A stretch of 64,000 bases of DNA from Paenibacillus kyungheensis (GCF_028606985.1 NZ_CP117416.1:561501-625500); one strand, 5' to 3'. Counted from the stretch's first letter, positions 8,677-17,044 are shown. Made by a program: numbers and translations. The notes: a model not told the origin generated them from the letters alone.

Positions 8677-9420
8677 TTGGAAACAAAGGCTATATTTAAA
8701 CAGAAAAAAATAAAATTATTTTTTAATTTCTGTATTGTATTTATGCTTTTTATCTATTTCTTAATGCCCTTTTTTTATGAAGCAAATAATAGTAAAAAAC
8801 CTTTAGAATCGATTATGCAACTAGGATTACGATATTGCCATCGTTCTATTATAGAAGAATTAAGAATGAATGATAATAATGAAAATAATGAGAAAAGACA
8901 GTATACAAAAAATACAGCACAGTTTCTAAACATTCATTATCCAGAATCATATTGATCGTTAAAAGTACTTTGGGCAAAGCTAATTTTGGATGTGTGGCAA
9001 CGGAAGAAGTTAAGTGAAATTATTCTAGAAATAAAGAAAAAATATCATGAATTAATTGAAGAAATGCTACCAGAAATTTTTTTGTAATAAATCTATCTTG
9101 TGTTGATACATTAAGAAGTCATTTAGTTCGATTCATGGAGTAAAAGGAGAAACACATTTTGCAACTTTAATGTTAGAGTCAACCGGACCGACTGGAACAA
9201 ATCAATATTCAATTTTTTAATAGGTGATCATCAGCCACAAATGATTGAGAATCCTAATATAGAAGATATTTTTAAATTAGCTTATGTAGCTTTGAGCCGC
9301 CCATGATACTTTATTGATATAGCTATGCATGAAGATAACCTATCTGATTTAGAAGCAATGCAGCAAAATCGTATGGATGGAAAATTGTCAAACTTTCTGA
9401 TATTCCTAAATTCTCCATAA
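8677..9420 (+). pseudogene. remnant of a UvrD/Rep-type helicase (C-terminal part)
   Basis: From 9119 the reading frame gives SFSSIHGVKGETHFATLMLE, matching the (T/S)IHSVKGQTH motif of small UvrD-family helicases such as the GajB type. After a frameshift in a T-run it continues with FKLAYVALSRP, a TGA, then YFIDIAMHED, matching motif VI (YVALSRPRH). The upstream part (8677-9087) is open except for one TGA after HYPESY and may be the preceding region of the same protein, less certainly. A UvrD helicase beside other broken genes suggests a decayed defence or repair locus. Not functional as read. Confidence 0.6.
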
Positions 9421-9626
9421 ATTAATTTGTTTAAGTTCAAAGATATTTATATATGAAAAGACTTAGCTATAAACAATAGCAACCAAATTCTATGAAAATT
9501 CGTATAAAAAGTTGCAAGTGAAGCGAATATTAATCTTGAGAATCTTTTATCTTCGGATAATTATAAAAGGGTTCAATAATATACAGGTAGTTAAAAAATT
9601 TCCTATTTAATATTGTTTTCAGAGTT

Positions 9627-9665
9627 ACAAAGAAGCCATTATCATTTTAGTAGCTTCTTTGTAGC
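9627..9665 (+). terminator. hairpin, probable terminator
   Basis: ACAAAGAAGC (9627-9636) pairs with GCTTCTTTGT (9653-9662), followed by a loosely T-rich stretch. It lies after the helicase remnant. Confidence 0.5.
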
Positions 9666-9788
9666 TTTATTTTTTGATAAAGTGAACAGTTTTTATAATA
9701 AAAGATATTTAAAATTTAATTAACTATAGTGTATCTTATAAGTTCTACTCTAAAACAAGTAAATAATTATCTGTCTATAAAATTGTGA

Positions 9789-10095
9789 TTATACATATAA
9801 GTACGTGATTTTTTTATCCTTATCAACAAAGTAGTCTTCCTCAGTATTTGTATTCTTATCTTTAGCAAGTTTTCCTATCCTATCAATTCCAATCTGTGAG
9901 AAATGTTCTTCATTTGAGCTTTGAGTAGATATTAGAAACAAATGAACTCCTTTTATGTTTGTGTATCATTTGAATCAATAATTATTTTCTCAGGATATTG
10001 AAATTGGAAAATTTCAACATTCACCTTATTTTTTTCTTTTTTAATTATATTTGTTATAAATGTTTCAATATTTTGGATACTTATATATTTTTTTA
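9789..10095 (-). pseudogene. frameshifted fragment of an unrecognised protein
   Basis: On the minus strand a coding-like frame reads NIETFITNIIKKEKNKVNVE ... YPEKIIIDSNDTQ, stops, and resumes one frame over as IKGVHLFLISTQSSNEEHF ... EDYFVDKDKKITYLYV. The joined protein has an ordinary soluble composition; no start codon with a ribosome binding site is visible. I do not recognise the family. It is probably the C-terminal part of a lost gene. Confidence 0.4.
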
Positions 10096-10510
10096 TTACC
10101 TATGGTGCTAGTTAAAAATAGCCTTTGCCCAGAAAAATATTTCGGCATGCTTCTTTATGTGCCAACTTGTTCAAACAGCAAAAAAGAAAAATGGACGCAG
10201 CTCTTACACGCTGGATGCAACGAAAACGTAAATAAATCGAAACCTTATTTTACATCTTAGTCAGTCGTTTTGCTCTTACTTCGATTCATTCGAAGAATCT
10301 AACGAGATTCGAGACCAATCTAGATGGGATTTTTCTAGCATATATTCTCTGGAAAACAGGTATGATCCAAAATTGTGTGGAACTAGCAAGCACCATGGAT
10401 TTTTCTTTATCTACCTAGATATTAATTTCAAAGCAGTTTTGTTTATGATAAAATATAAGAACACATGTTCCTATTTTTTAGTAATGAGTTGTAAAAACTA
10501 TATTTCATTT
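10096..10510. other. no supportable gene
   Basis: AT-rich stretch with short open frames lacking ribosome binding sites. A patch around 10170-10330 is less AT-rich than its surroundings and may be a fragment of another element, but I cannot identify it. Confidence 0.4.
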
Positions 10511-10573
10511 CTCTTTATTAAATAGGAGTACTCTCTTTATTAAGTAGGAGTAATCTCTTTATAAGGAAGGGAG
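10511..10573 (+). repeat. 22-bp tandem repeats in the sigma-gene leader
   Basis: CTCTTTATTAAATAGGAGTA is followed 22 bp later by CTTTATTAAGTAGGAGTA and a partial third unit CTCTTTATAAGGAAGG that runs into the real ribosome binding site. Each unit carries an AGGAG core, so there are three Shine-Dalgarno-like sites in a row ahead of the sigma gene. This may be a slippage-prone expression-tuning element or just a local duplication. Confidence 0.6.
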
Positions 10574-10582
10574 GTGATTATA

Positions 10583-10978
10583 TTGAATAAGCATGATGAG
10601 TTAAATGCTCGTTTTATCAAGTATATGGCTAATCTTATTCACTATAACTCTATCAATTATGACAAAAAGAGACGACTTAAGGACAACCGATTTCCTTTGA
10701 CACTAGACAAAGATGAAAACTTAGAATCTGTCTTACTTACTGTTTATGATTCAGAATCTGTGCCATCAAATTTAAAAGATCACATTACGGATTATTCACT
10801 TTATCAAGCTTATGAATCTCTCTCAGCAAAACAAAAACAGGTTTTATCTTTTGCTTATGTACAAGAATTAAATGACAATGAAATAGCTAGAATATTGGAA
10901 GTATCCCAACAAAATGTATCGAAACACCGCTTAAAAGCTCTAACTAAATTGCGTAGCTTAATAACGGAAGGGGAATGA
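10583..10978 (+). CDS. SigO/UviA-type sigma-70 family factor
   Basis: 131 residues from TTG 10583, chosen because AGGGAGG at 10567-10574 gives 8-nt spacing; an in-frame GTG at 10574 lies inside that box. The middle segment NYDKKRRLKDNRFPLTLD is typical of the small phage- and bacteriocin-type sigma factors (SigO/YvrI, UviA). The C-terminal third is sigma region 4 with the HTH LNDNEIARILEVSQQNVSKH. It lacks a classic region 2, which the gene at 11141 seems to supply. It starts the module sigma - yvrJ-like - rsoA-like - two identical effector-like genes. In relatives such factors transcribe a dedicated neighbouring target. Confidence 0.75.
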   Translation: MNKHDELNARFIKYMANLIHYNSINYDKKRRLKDNRFPLTLDKDENLESVLLTVYDSESVPSNLKDHITDYSLYQAYESLSAKQKQVLSFAYVQELNDNEIARILEVSQQNVSKHRLKALTKLRSLITEGE

Positions 10979-10981
10979 ATG

Positions 10982-11136
10982 ATGATGGAGGGGGACATTG
11001 CTACTTTTATTGCTAATTTAGGCTTCCCGATTGCAATTACTTTGTATCTACTTATCCGTTTTGAAAAAAAATATCTGATCTAAGCAGTGCCATTAATAGC
11101 TTGAAGAATGAAATACAAAAAAACGTAAAGCGGTGA
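10982..11136 (+). pseudogene. YvrJ-family small membrane peptide, frameshifted at an A-run
   Basis: Reads MMEGDIATFIANLGFPIAIT, then LYLLIRFEKK: a single membrane helix with the GFPI and R-x-E-x-K pattern of the YvrJ family. As written it ends at 11083 (33 residues) after GAAAAAAAAT. With nine A instead of eight it would continue as ISDLSSAINSLKNEIQKNVK and stop at 11136, just before the next gene, which matches YvrJ length. yvrJ is also a neighbour of sigO-rsoA in Bacillus subtilis. This may be a real slippage mutation, phase variation or a sequencing indel. Confidence 0.65.
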
Positions 11137-11140
11137 TTTT

Positions 11141-11353
11141 ATGTTAGCAAAACTTTTAATACAAGCACAGCAACATCAGGATCCGGAAGTAACGTTACAT
11201 ATCCTAGAATCTTTCACACCAAAGATCAAAGCCTCTTTGCGACAAGTATCCGCTGATTATCGAGATGATTTAAAACAGGAACTCTATCTCAAAATGATTG
11301 AGGTTATACAAACTTTTGATATTAGAGGGGACCAAAAAAAAAATGAGAAGTAG
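11141..11353 (+). CDS. RsoA-like partner (sigma region-2-like) protein
   Basis: 70 residues: MLAKLLIQAQQHQDPEVTLH, then FTPKIKASLRQVSADYRDDL and KQELYLKMIEVIQTFDI. The pattern of a helical repeat ending in DL-x-QEL...K-I matches RsoA/YvrHa and the N-terminal part of UviA-type sigma factors, which supplies core-binding (region 2) function to SigO. The last 16 codons lie in the 709-bp tandem duplication and pass through a ten-A run, so the C-terminus (GDQKKNEK) may be altered; family members often continue a little further. Start: ATG 11141 after GCGGTGATTTT. Confidence 0.6.
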   Translation: MLAKLLIQAQQHQDPEVTLHILESFTPKIKASLRQVSADYRDDLKQELYLKMIEVIQTFDIRGDQKKNEK

Positions 11354-11537
11354 GTTGTTATTAAACGAAGTAAATACTCTTTTATAAGTGTAAGCGAGAA
11401 GAGAGGCAAAATATTAACCTCTTATCTCAAAAAATACAACGCTGATTAGCAAATTAAATTGCGGGATACAATTTGGTTCTGCTACTATCCCAACAGCGAA
11501 GTATTATAAAATTCAAACAAAAAAGGAGAAATACATT

Positions 11538-11990
11538 ATGGGCTATGTTTCAGCCGAGTACGTTCAACGAGTTACGCTTAACTTGCAAGAAGCAAAAGAT
11601 GCAGTAACAGTACAAAAAGCTATCATTAATCAAGGTTTCCCTGGACAGACAGCGCAGATGGTTACTGTTATTGGTGGAGTACTTCTGGGGCTTTTATCAC
11701 TGGTTTTCAAACTCCCTACCGCTGTAACCTTTGGAGCGGGAGTATCATCGACTGTAGCAGGTTTGCTACCAAATGAAAGACAGGCTCTCACGGACATGGC
11801 GAATCAAGGGCTTATCGGATTTCAAAACGCTGTGAATTCAATGGCTGGTACTAATTATGATTTGATCGAATTTGATGTTCCCAAAATCAGATTTAAACAT
11901 AATGACAGCAGCAAGAACTGGGAGATGGCTACAGGAAATATCAGAGTAATACGCATGCATAGTAAAAATGGTGGCTGGATTCTAGCATAA
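11538..11990 (+). CDS. 150-residue glycine-rich hydrophobic-hairpin protein, copy 1
   Basis: Not recognised. Residues 1-35 form an amphipathic, polar N-terminus (SAEYVQRVTLNLQEAKDAVT). Residues about 41-82 are a Gly-rich hydrophobic pair of helices (VTVIGGVLLGLLSLVFKLP, then TFGAGVSSTVAGLLP). The C-terminal 55 residues look beta-rich (YDLIEFDVPKIRF). There is no signal peptide. The Gly-zipper-like hairpin recalls pore-forming or membrane-inserting small proteins, but that is inference. ATG 11538 has AAAAAGGAG upstream. The 184-nt leader contains nested complementary arms (GGGATA/TATCCC inside CGCTG/CAGCG). It lies behind a two-part sigma factor and is the likely regulated product. Confidence 0.75.
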   Translation: MGYVSAEYVQRVTLNLQEAKDAVTVQKAIINQGFPGQTAQMVTVIGGVLLGLLSLVFKLPTAVTFGAGVSSTVAGLLPNERQALTDMANQGLIGFQNAVNSMAGTNYDLIEFDVPKIRFKHNDSSKNWEMATGNIRVIRMHSKNGGWILA

Positions 11991-12246
11991 CTTCAGTATA
12001 ACCTAACTGTCGTTATACAAGCTTTTGATATTAGAGGGGACCAAAAAAAAAATGAGAAGTAGGTTGTTATTAAACGAAGTAAATACTCTTTTATAAGTGT
12101 AAGCGAGAAGAGAGGCAAAATATTAACCTCTTATCTCAAAAAATACAACGCTGATTAGCAAATTAAATTGCGGGATACAATTTGGTTCTGCTACTATCCT
12201 AACAGCGAAGTATTATAAAATTCAAACAAAAAAGGAGAAATACATT

Positions 12247-12699
12247 ATGGGCTATGTTTCAGCCGAGTACGTTCAACGAGTTACGCTTAACTTACAAGAA
12301 GCAAAAGATGCAGTAACAGTACAAAAAGCTATCATTAATCAAGGTTTCCCTGGACAGACAGCGCAGATGGTTACTGTTATTGGTGGAGTACTTCTGGGGC
12401 TTTTATCACTGGTTTTCAAACTCCCTACCGCTGTAACCTTTGGAGCGGGAGTATCATCGACTGTAGCAGGTTTGCTACCAAATGAAAGACAGGCTCTCAC
12501 GGACATGGCGAATCAAGGGCTTATCGGATTTCAAAACGCTGTGAATTCAATGGCTGGTACTAATTATGATTTGATCGAATTTGATGTTCCCAAAATCAGA
12601 TTTAAACATAATGACAGCAGCAAGAACTGGGAGATGGCTACAGGAAATATCAGAGTAATACGCATGCATAGTAAAAATGGTGGCTGGATTCTAGCATAA
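12247..12699 (+). CDS. 150-residue glycine-rich hydrophobic-hairpin protein, copy 2
   Basis: Amino-acid sequence identical to the gene at 11538 and preceded by the same leader and AAAAAGGAG box. The only visible differences are silent or non-coding; one leader change (TATCCC to TATCCT) weakens the GGGATA/TATCCC arm. It is followed by the strong terminator at 12739-12789, which copy 1 lacks, so both copies are probably cotranscribed. Two identical tandem genes suggest dosage selection or a very recent event. Confidence 0.75.
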   Translation: MGYVSAEYVQRVTLNLQEAKDAVTVQKAIINQGFPGQTAQMVTVIGGVLLGLLSLVFKLPTAVTFGAGVSSTVAGLLPNERQALTDMANQGLIGFQNAVNSMAGTNYDLIEFDVPKIRFKHNDSSKNWEMATGNIRVIRMHSKNGGWILA

Positions 12700-12738
12700 C
12701 TCCAGTATAACCTAACGATAAAAGAATAATGAAATACT

Positions 12739-12789
12739 AAAAGAACGAAAGAGCTAAGGTTTGTAAATACCTAGCTCTTTCGTTCTTTA
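12739..12789 (+). terminator. strong intrinsic terminator ending the sigma module
   Basis: AAAGAACGAAAGAGCTA (about 12740-12756) pairs perfectly with TAGCTCTTTCGTTCTTT (12772-12788), a 17-bp stem. Confidence 0.9.
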
Positions 12790-12856
12790 CGTTTATTGCT
12801 GCACCTTCAATGAAGAATAGTATCCCATTATAAAAGTGGTCTTAACAAGGGGCCAG

Positions 12857-13345
12857 TCAAAGAGATGGACTGTTTTTGTTTCCATTTCCAAAAAACTTCT
12901 TAATTTTATTAAGATCAAAATCATTTTCTATTTCATATTGTTGAACAGAATTATTTTTAAAATCAGTAATTACCATATACTTTGAATCAGATAAAATCAA
13001 TGAGAACAAATTTTCCGTTTGACCCTTAATATTAATATAATAATCTTCTTTAGAAGTATCGGGGGATTCACTCACTTTTTTTAAATTTAAAACAGCTAAA
13101 GAATCCAGAATATAATCTATATCCGCCCTATTTTTTAAGGTAACTACATCCTCATTTTCAGTCCCATCCATTAACAACAAAGAAGAGATTTCCTTATTTT
13201 CAATCTTTTCAGTAACTTCTTTTTTAAACGTTGTGTTAGGGAACATACGATTCTTTATCTCCGCGGAATTAAAAAAATTAATAACTACTATAGTAAGTAT
13301 AATAATCAGGATAACGTAAATAACAGATCGAAAACTTTTCTTCAA
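12857..13345 (-). CDS. single-span membrane protein, DUF5301-like extracytoplasmic domain
   Basis: 162 residues from TTG at 13345, chosen because AGGAGT at 13355-13360 lies 9 nt upstream; longer readings to 13441 have no such box. One N-terminal membrane helix (VIYVILIIILTIVVINFF) anchors a hydrophilic domain with the pattern IDYILDSLAVLNLKK ... YYINIKGQ ... LILSDSKYMVI, which resembles DUF5301-type proteins of Firmicutes. That assignment is tentative. It faces the sigma module tail to tail. Confidence 0.6.
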   Translation of the reverse strand: MKKSFRSVIYVILIIILTIVVINFFNSAEIKNRMFPNTTFKKEVTEKIENKEISSLLLMDGTENEDVVTLKNRADIDYILDSLAVLNLKKVSESPDTSKEDYYINIKGQTENLFSLILSDSKYMVITDFKNNSVQQYEIENDFDLNKIKKFFGNGNKNSPSL

Positions 13346-13479
13346 AAAAATCACACTCCTACTAAAATTAATATTTTCTTGTATTTGCTCTTGTTTTCTT
13401 AAGATTCGTAAATCGACATTCTTAAAAGATAAAGATATCATGCTGAGATGACTAGTGGTTGAGCCCTGTTTACCAATCT

Positions 13480-13745
13480 ATGGATACACATTTGTATGAT
13501 CGTACTTTGCATACCAATACTATTCCCTCGACGGTTTACCCTCCCATTAATCTTCAATAGCCTCTCGGCATTCGCAAAGGCAGATGAGACAAGGGTTCCC
13601 AGTTCCTCTGGAGGACGGATCTTTCTGTTGTCACAACTTTACTCTTGGTTGAGTATTCCCCTCAACAGAATCACCCTTGGATATCCTTGGCAATAACAAC
13701 ATCACTACACCAAGCTCCTTTTCAACACTATGTCCCCCCTTTCAT
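13480..13745. other. segment of higher GC, possible mobile-element debris
   Basis: This segment is clearly richer in GC (roughly 45-50% by eye) than its neighbours (about 30%) and carries short complementary patches (for example TTGAG ... CTCAA). A 66-codon frame at 13496 has no ribosome binding site and does not look like protein. Its compactness and composition suggest debris of an imported element, perhaps structured RNA, but I cannot name it. Confidence 0.3.
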
Positions 13746-13968
13746 CTACGTAGCAAAAATTATATCAGAGCAATTGGCTAATGAATGACATAAGATTAAC
13801 ATTATTTATATCTGCGGTGCTAGTTTTAACTAATTTTGGATTAAACTATATGAATCGATTTACATATTTTAATCCATAATAGTGACTCTTTTTCATTTGA
13901 AATACAGAAGCAGCCTCTTAAAGGCTACTCATAGAATAACTGTTGTTTTTATTAACCCTCTTTGAAAT

Positions 13969-14535
13969 TTACTGAATACCTATATTTTTAATTTCCTGCT
14001 GCAGTTTAGCTTGATTGTAAGAGTCGTAATAAGCTTCTTCATCTTTTTTATCTAACCTTAATCCAGAAATATTCATTGCATCTAACAATTTCACTTCATT
14101 ATTCGATGTTTTTACAAAAATATAAGAATGTGAAAGTGAAACACCATTTAGAGTAACAAAATATACAGGAATAATTAATGAATGAGCATCTATATAAGGA
14201 TAATATTTTTCCTCAGCTTGATCACTATGTACTTTAAAATTGTTTGCAGAAAGATGTAACTTAGCTTGGCGATCTACATAAGAAGTGTTTCTAATGGATG
14301 AACTGATGATTCTTTATACAGAAATCCTTTTGTCTTTATTCGATCACTTAATTCATCCCTAGCTAATCTCAAGTCATCATACGTTTTAAGCACTTTTCCA
14401 TCTAATTCATTTAACATTCCAATATAGGTATTGGTTATCTCAACCGCTTTCTCACTATCTTCTGAGTTAAATATATTTTGAGTTGTTTTTAAATCGCTGT
14501 GAATTTCTGTTGAAATGTCCTGTATCTGGAACCAT
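13969..14535 (-). pseudogene. truncated, frameshifted gene of unknown function
   Basis: The minus strand reads IQDISTEIHSDLKTTQN ... YDDLRLARDELSDRIKTKGF, then shifts frame near 14300 to SSSIRNTSYVDRQAKLHLSA ... PYIDAHSLIIPVYFVTLNGV ... LRLDKKDEEAYYDSYNQAKL and stops at 13969. No start codon with a ribosome binding site is present, so both the 5' end and the frame are broken. The first half is helical and charged; the second half looks like a small beta-rich domain. Family not recognised. Confidence 0.5.
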
Positions 14536-14550
14536 GATAATTTAAATTAA

Positions 14551-15543
14551 AGTATATCTATTTCATGGGAAAATAATCAATTAGATATTATACGTTGCAA
14601 TATAAAAGAAGATAATTTTAAGAGCGAAGAAGATTGTATTATATCTTTTCGTAAAGAAAATGATAAGATTTTTTTGTCAATACAAAGTATATATGAGAAT
14701 GATAAATTAAAAGCAAAAGAACGGGAAAGACAACTAATTGAAGAATACGTAAAATTGTTAACTTATAATGTATAACAACAAAATCTTGATTCTTACAAGT
14801 TCCCCATCAAATTTATTTATAACATTAAAGATATTACAGTTACTGAGAAACTCTATAATAAATATAATCTATTAATGGTAGGACTAAACCGAAGTAAAAC
14901 TAAATATCAGCAAAAAGATCGTCTGAATTTATCGGATTCTATTATGAGTAAAATTAATATATTAATTGAGGTGAAAAATGCGAAAAATCTTAGAGAAGAC
15001 ATTGGTGATAACAAGTATCTCTAGTTTTTGATTACAAGTTTTTATAAAGCTCTTGGACAAACTGATTTAAAGAGTAAATATTTTAATTTGTTTATTATCA
15101 TAGAGTATATTGAGCAAAATATTCCATATGAATCAGTAAATACTAAGTTATATAATGAGGATCAATCAAAAAAATTAGCAGAGAATATCTCTAAAGTGAT
15201 AGACAATTCTAGCACAAATAATAAAAATATAAAAAACAGAATTAAAAGTATACTCTCATCTGCAACTAAAGAAAGTAGACAAGAGAAGCTTTACAGTATA
15301 CTAACTGAATCATTAAACATTTTAGAATTTTAAATATCCTCAGAACTTAAAAAAGTATCAAAAGAATTTGTGAAACAAATTATTGATAAAAGAAATAAAC
15401 TGTTTCATGCTAAAAATTTTAATAATGAAGAGATTAAAGAGTAAGAGGATTTAAGTAATTATTTACTATTTTTTTGCGAAGTAATAATTAATAAATTGAT
15501 TGATAAAAGTGAGCCTAAACTTGAAAATACCAATAACTCTTAG
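14551..15543 (+). pseudogene. HEPN-like protein remnant interrupted by four in-frame stops
   Basis: A single frame of about 330 codons looks coding throughout but contains TAA at 14773, TAG at 15022, TAA at 15331 and TAA at 15442, with no frameshift. Near the end it reads VKQIIDKRNKLFHAKNF, which contains the R-x4-H motif (RNKLFH) of HEPN RNase domains. Such proteins are common in abortive-infection and defence systems. The 5' end has no start codon. All four stops could derive from CAA or CAG by one C-to-T change. Family assignment rests on the single motif plus helical composition. Confidence 0.5.
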
Positions 15544-15920
15544 TATCTATAACATTATGACTATATTTCAGTATTATTTATTTGAAACTGTTGACTTCTT
15601 GGAAGCATTTTCAGATTTAAGCAGACTAATATGATTAATATCTATAAATGCAACTATTCTTAAATTATCTAAATTTTAGAAGCCCCTATATAATTTCAAA
15701 AAACAGTTGTATGAGTTATTGATATTATCAGCAGAAGCTTTATAATAATTAAAATTCTTACGAAAGAAAAATTCAATATTATATGTACTTTTTTTGGGGA
15801 ATCTAATTAGTAAATGTAAATTATACGAAAAGTCTCAAAACTAAATGTAGAAAGTCTCATTTATTATTCAAATAAACATATTATATTAGCCATTCTAATC
15901 TCATTTATAGATGTTACTCA
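15544..15920. other. AT-rich gene-free end of the island
   Basis: About 380 bp of AT-rich sequence with no open frame of note, no ribosome binding site and no clear hairpin. It runs into the second M23 copy at the shared CAATAATATG. Confidence 0.5.
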
Positions 15921-15927
15921 CAATAAT

Positions 15928-16958
15928 ATGAAAAAAACAATAACGTAACATGGATGCATTACAGTAAATGGGCATTAGCGCTTGGAGCACTCACAGTGGC
16001 AATTACAGCTTGTAGTGGTACAAATACAACCCAACCAGCTACAACAGTGGATACAACGACTCCAACTACAGCTACAGAGCAACCGACTACGCCAACAGCT
16101 AAGCTTACAGCAGAAGAAGTTCCAACTGCCTTGCTAGAAGGCCAATATAAAGAAGTGTATGCTCAATTTAGCGATAATTTTAAAAAGCAAATCTCTGAAA
16201 AAGATTTTGTTAGTTCAGCTGAAGCATCTCTTCAATCTGTCAAAGCATTTAATAAAGCCGCTGATATGGAGATCAACGATGCAGATGTGCGTTCATGGGT
16301 TAGTGATTCAGGAAATATAGGGCTTAACCTAACAATAGACCAGCAGGGAACGATTCTAGGGCTACAAGCCAAAGCTTTAACGCCTACACCTGCAACCGAT
16401 AAAGTTACCACCAAAAATGAATATGCGTTTCCATTTAAAGGCGACTGGTTTGTGTTCTGGGGTGGGAATAATGCGTTGATCAATTACCACTATGAGTACG
16501 AAAGTCAGCGTTACGCGTATGACTTTATCCAGCGCAAAGATGGATTTTCTTACAAAGGCGATCCACTCAAAAATGAAAGCTATTATGCTTTTGGACAACC
16601 GCTATATGCACCTGCGGATGGTAAAGTGGTATCGGTATTAAGTAATATTCCAGATAACGAGCCTGTAGGTAAAATGAACCCGAAAGTGCCTGCGGGTAAC
16701 GAGATAGTTATTGCGCATAGTAATGGTGAATACAGCGTAATCGGTCATATGAAAAAAGGATCGGCATTGGTGAAAGTGGGGGATAGGGTCAAGACTGGCG
16801 ATAAGCTAGGATTGGTTGGGAACTCAGGCAATTCCAGCGAAGCGCATTTACATTATCAGGTGTCTGATGGGGCAGATCTGTTCAAGTCCAAAGCGATTCA
16901 GATCAAGTGGCAAGATGGAAGTAAACCTGTACAAGGTGAGACGATTACAGCCAAATAA
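15928..16958 (+). pseudogene. second copy of the DUF3887-M23 lipoprotein gene, 5' frameshift
   Basis: Near-identical to the gene at 6991 apart from scattered silent changes, Ala/Thr and Lys/Thr swaps and a different C-terminus (GETITAK). The homologous ATG (15928) is followed by seven A instead of eight, so the frame ends after MKKTIT. The AAGAGGTG box of copy 1 is absent. Translation could only begin at the internal ATG 15954 (MHYSKWALALG), which would still give a short signal peptide and the lipobox Cys but has no ribosome binding site. Probably silent; a possible gene-conversion partner for copy 1. Confidence 0.75.
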
Positions 16959-16971
16959 ATCAAATATGCCA

Positions 16972-17005
16972 AAAAAGGGATAGTCATCATGACTATCCCT
17001 TTTTG
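16972..17005. terminator. bidirectional terminator between M23 copy 2 and the SDR gene
   Basis: AAAAAGGGATAGTCAT and ATGACTATCCCTTTTT form a nearly perfect stem flanked by A and T runs on both strands. Confidence 0.85.
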
Positions 17006-17044
17006 TTTTCTATCCTACATTGATACTCTAACATTAATAATTAT

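Larger units (their letters stand above)
11304..12713 (+). repeat. 709-bp tandem duplication
   Basis: The segment from the tail of the rsoA-like gene through the leader and the 150-residue gene (about 11304-12012) is repeated immediately as 12013-12713. I count only a handful of base differences (for example CTTGCAAG/CTTACAAG, TATCCC/TATCCT, CTTCAG/CTCCAG) and none changes the protein. The duplication is therefore recent or maintained by gene conversion. Confidence 0.95.

Noticed and set aside
8460-8699. 79-codon hydrophobic frame
   Set aside because: Starts TTG without a box; hydrophobicity follows from AT-rich DNA.
10060-10260. 66-codon frame
   Set aside because: No ribosome binding site and its 5' part overlaps the minus-strand fragment at 9789-10095, which is more protein-like.
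11538-12699. class II bacteriocin pair
   Set aside because: Proteins have no GG leader, no export signal and are too large; only the sigma type recalls bacteriocin loci, so the claim is not made in the feature call.
13496-13696. 66-codon frame in the GC-richer segment
   Set aside because: No start signal and composition unlike the neighbouring genes; more likely non-coding.
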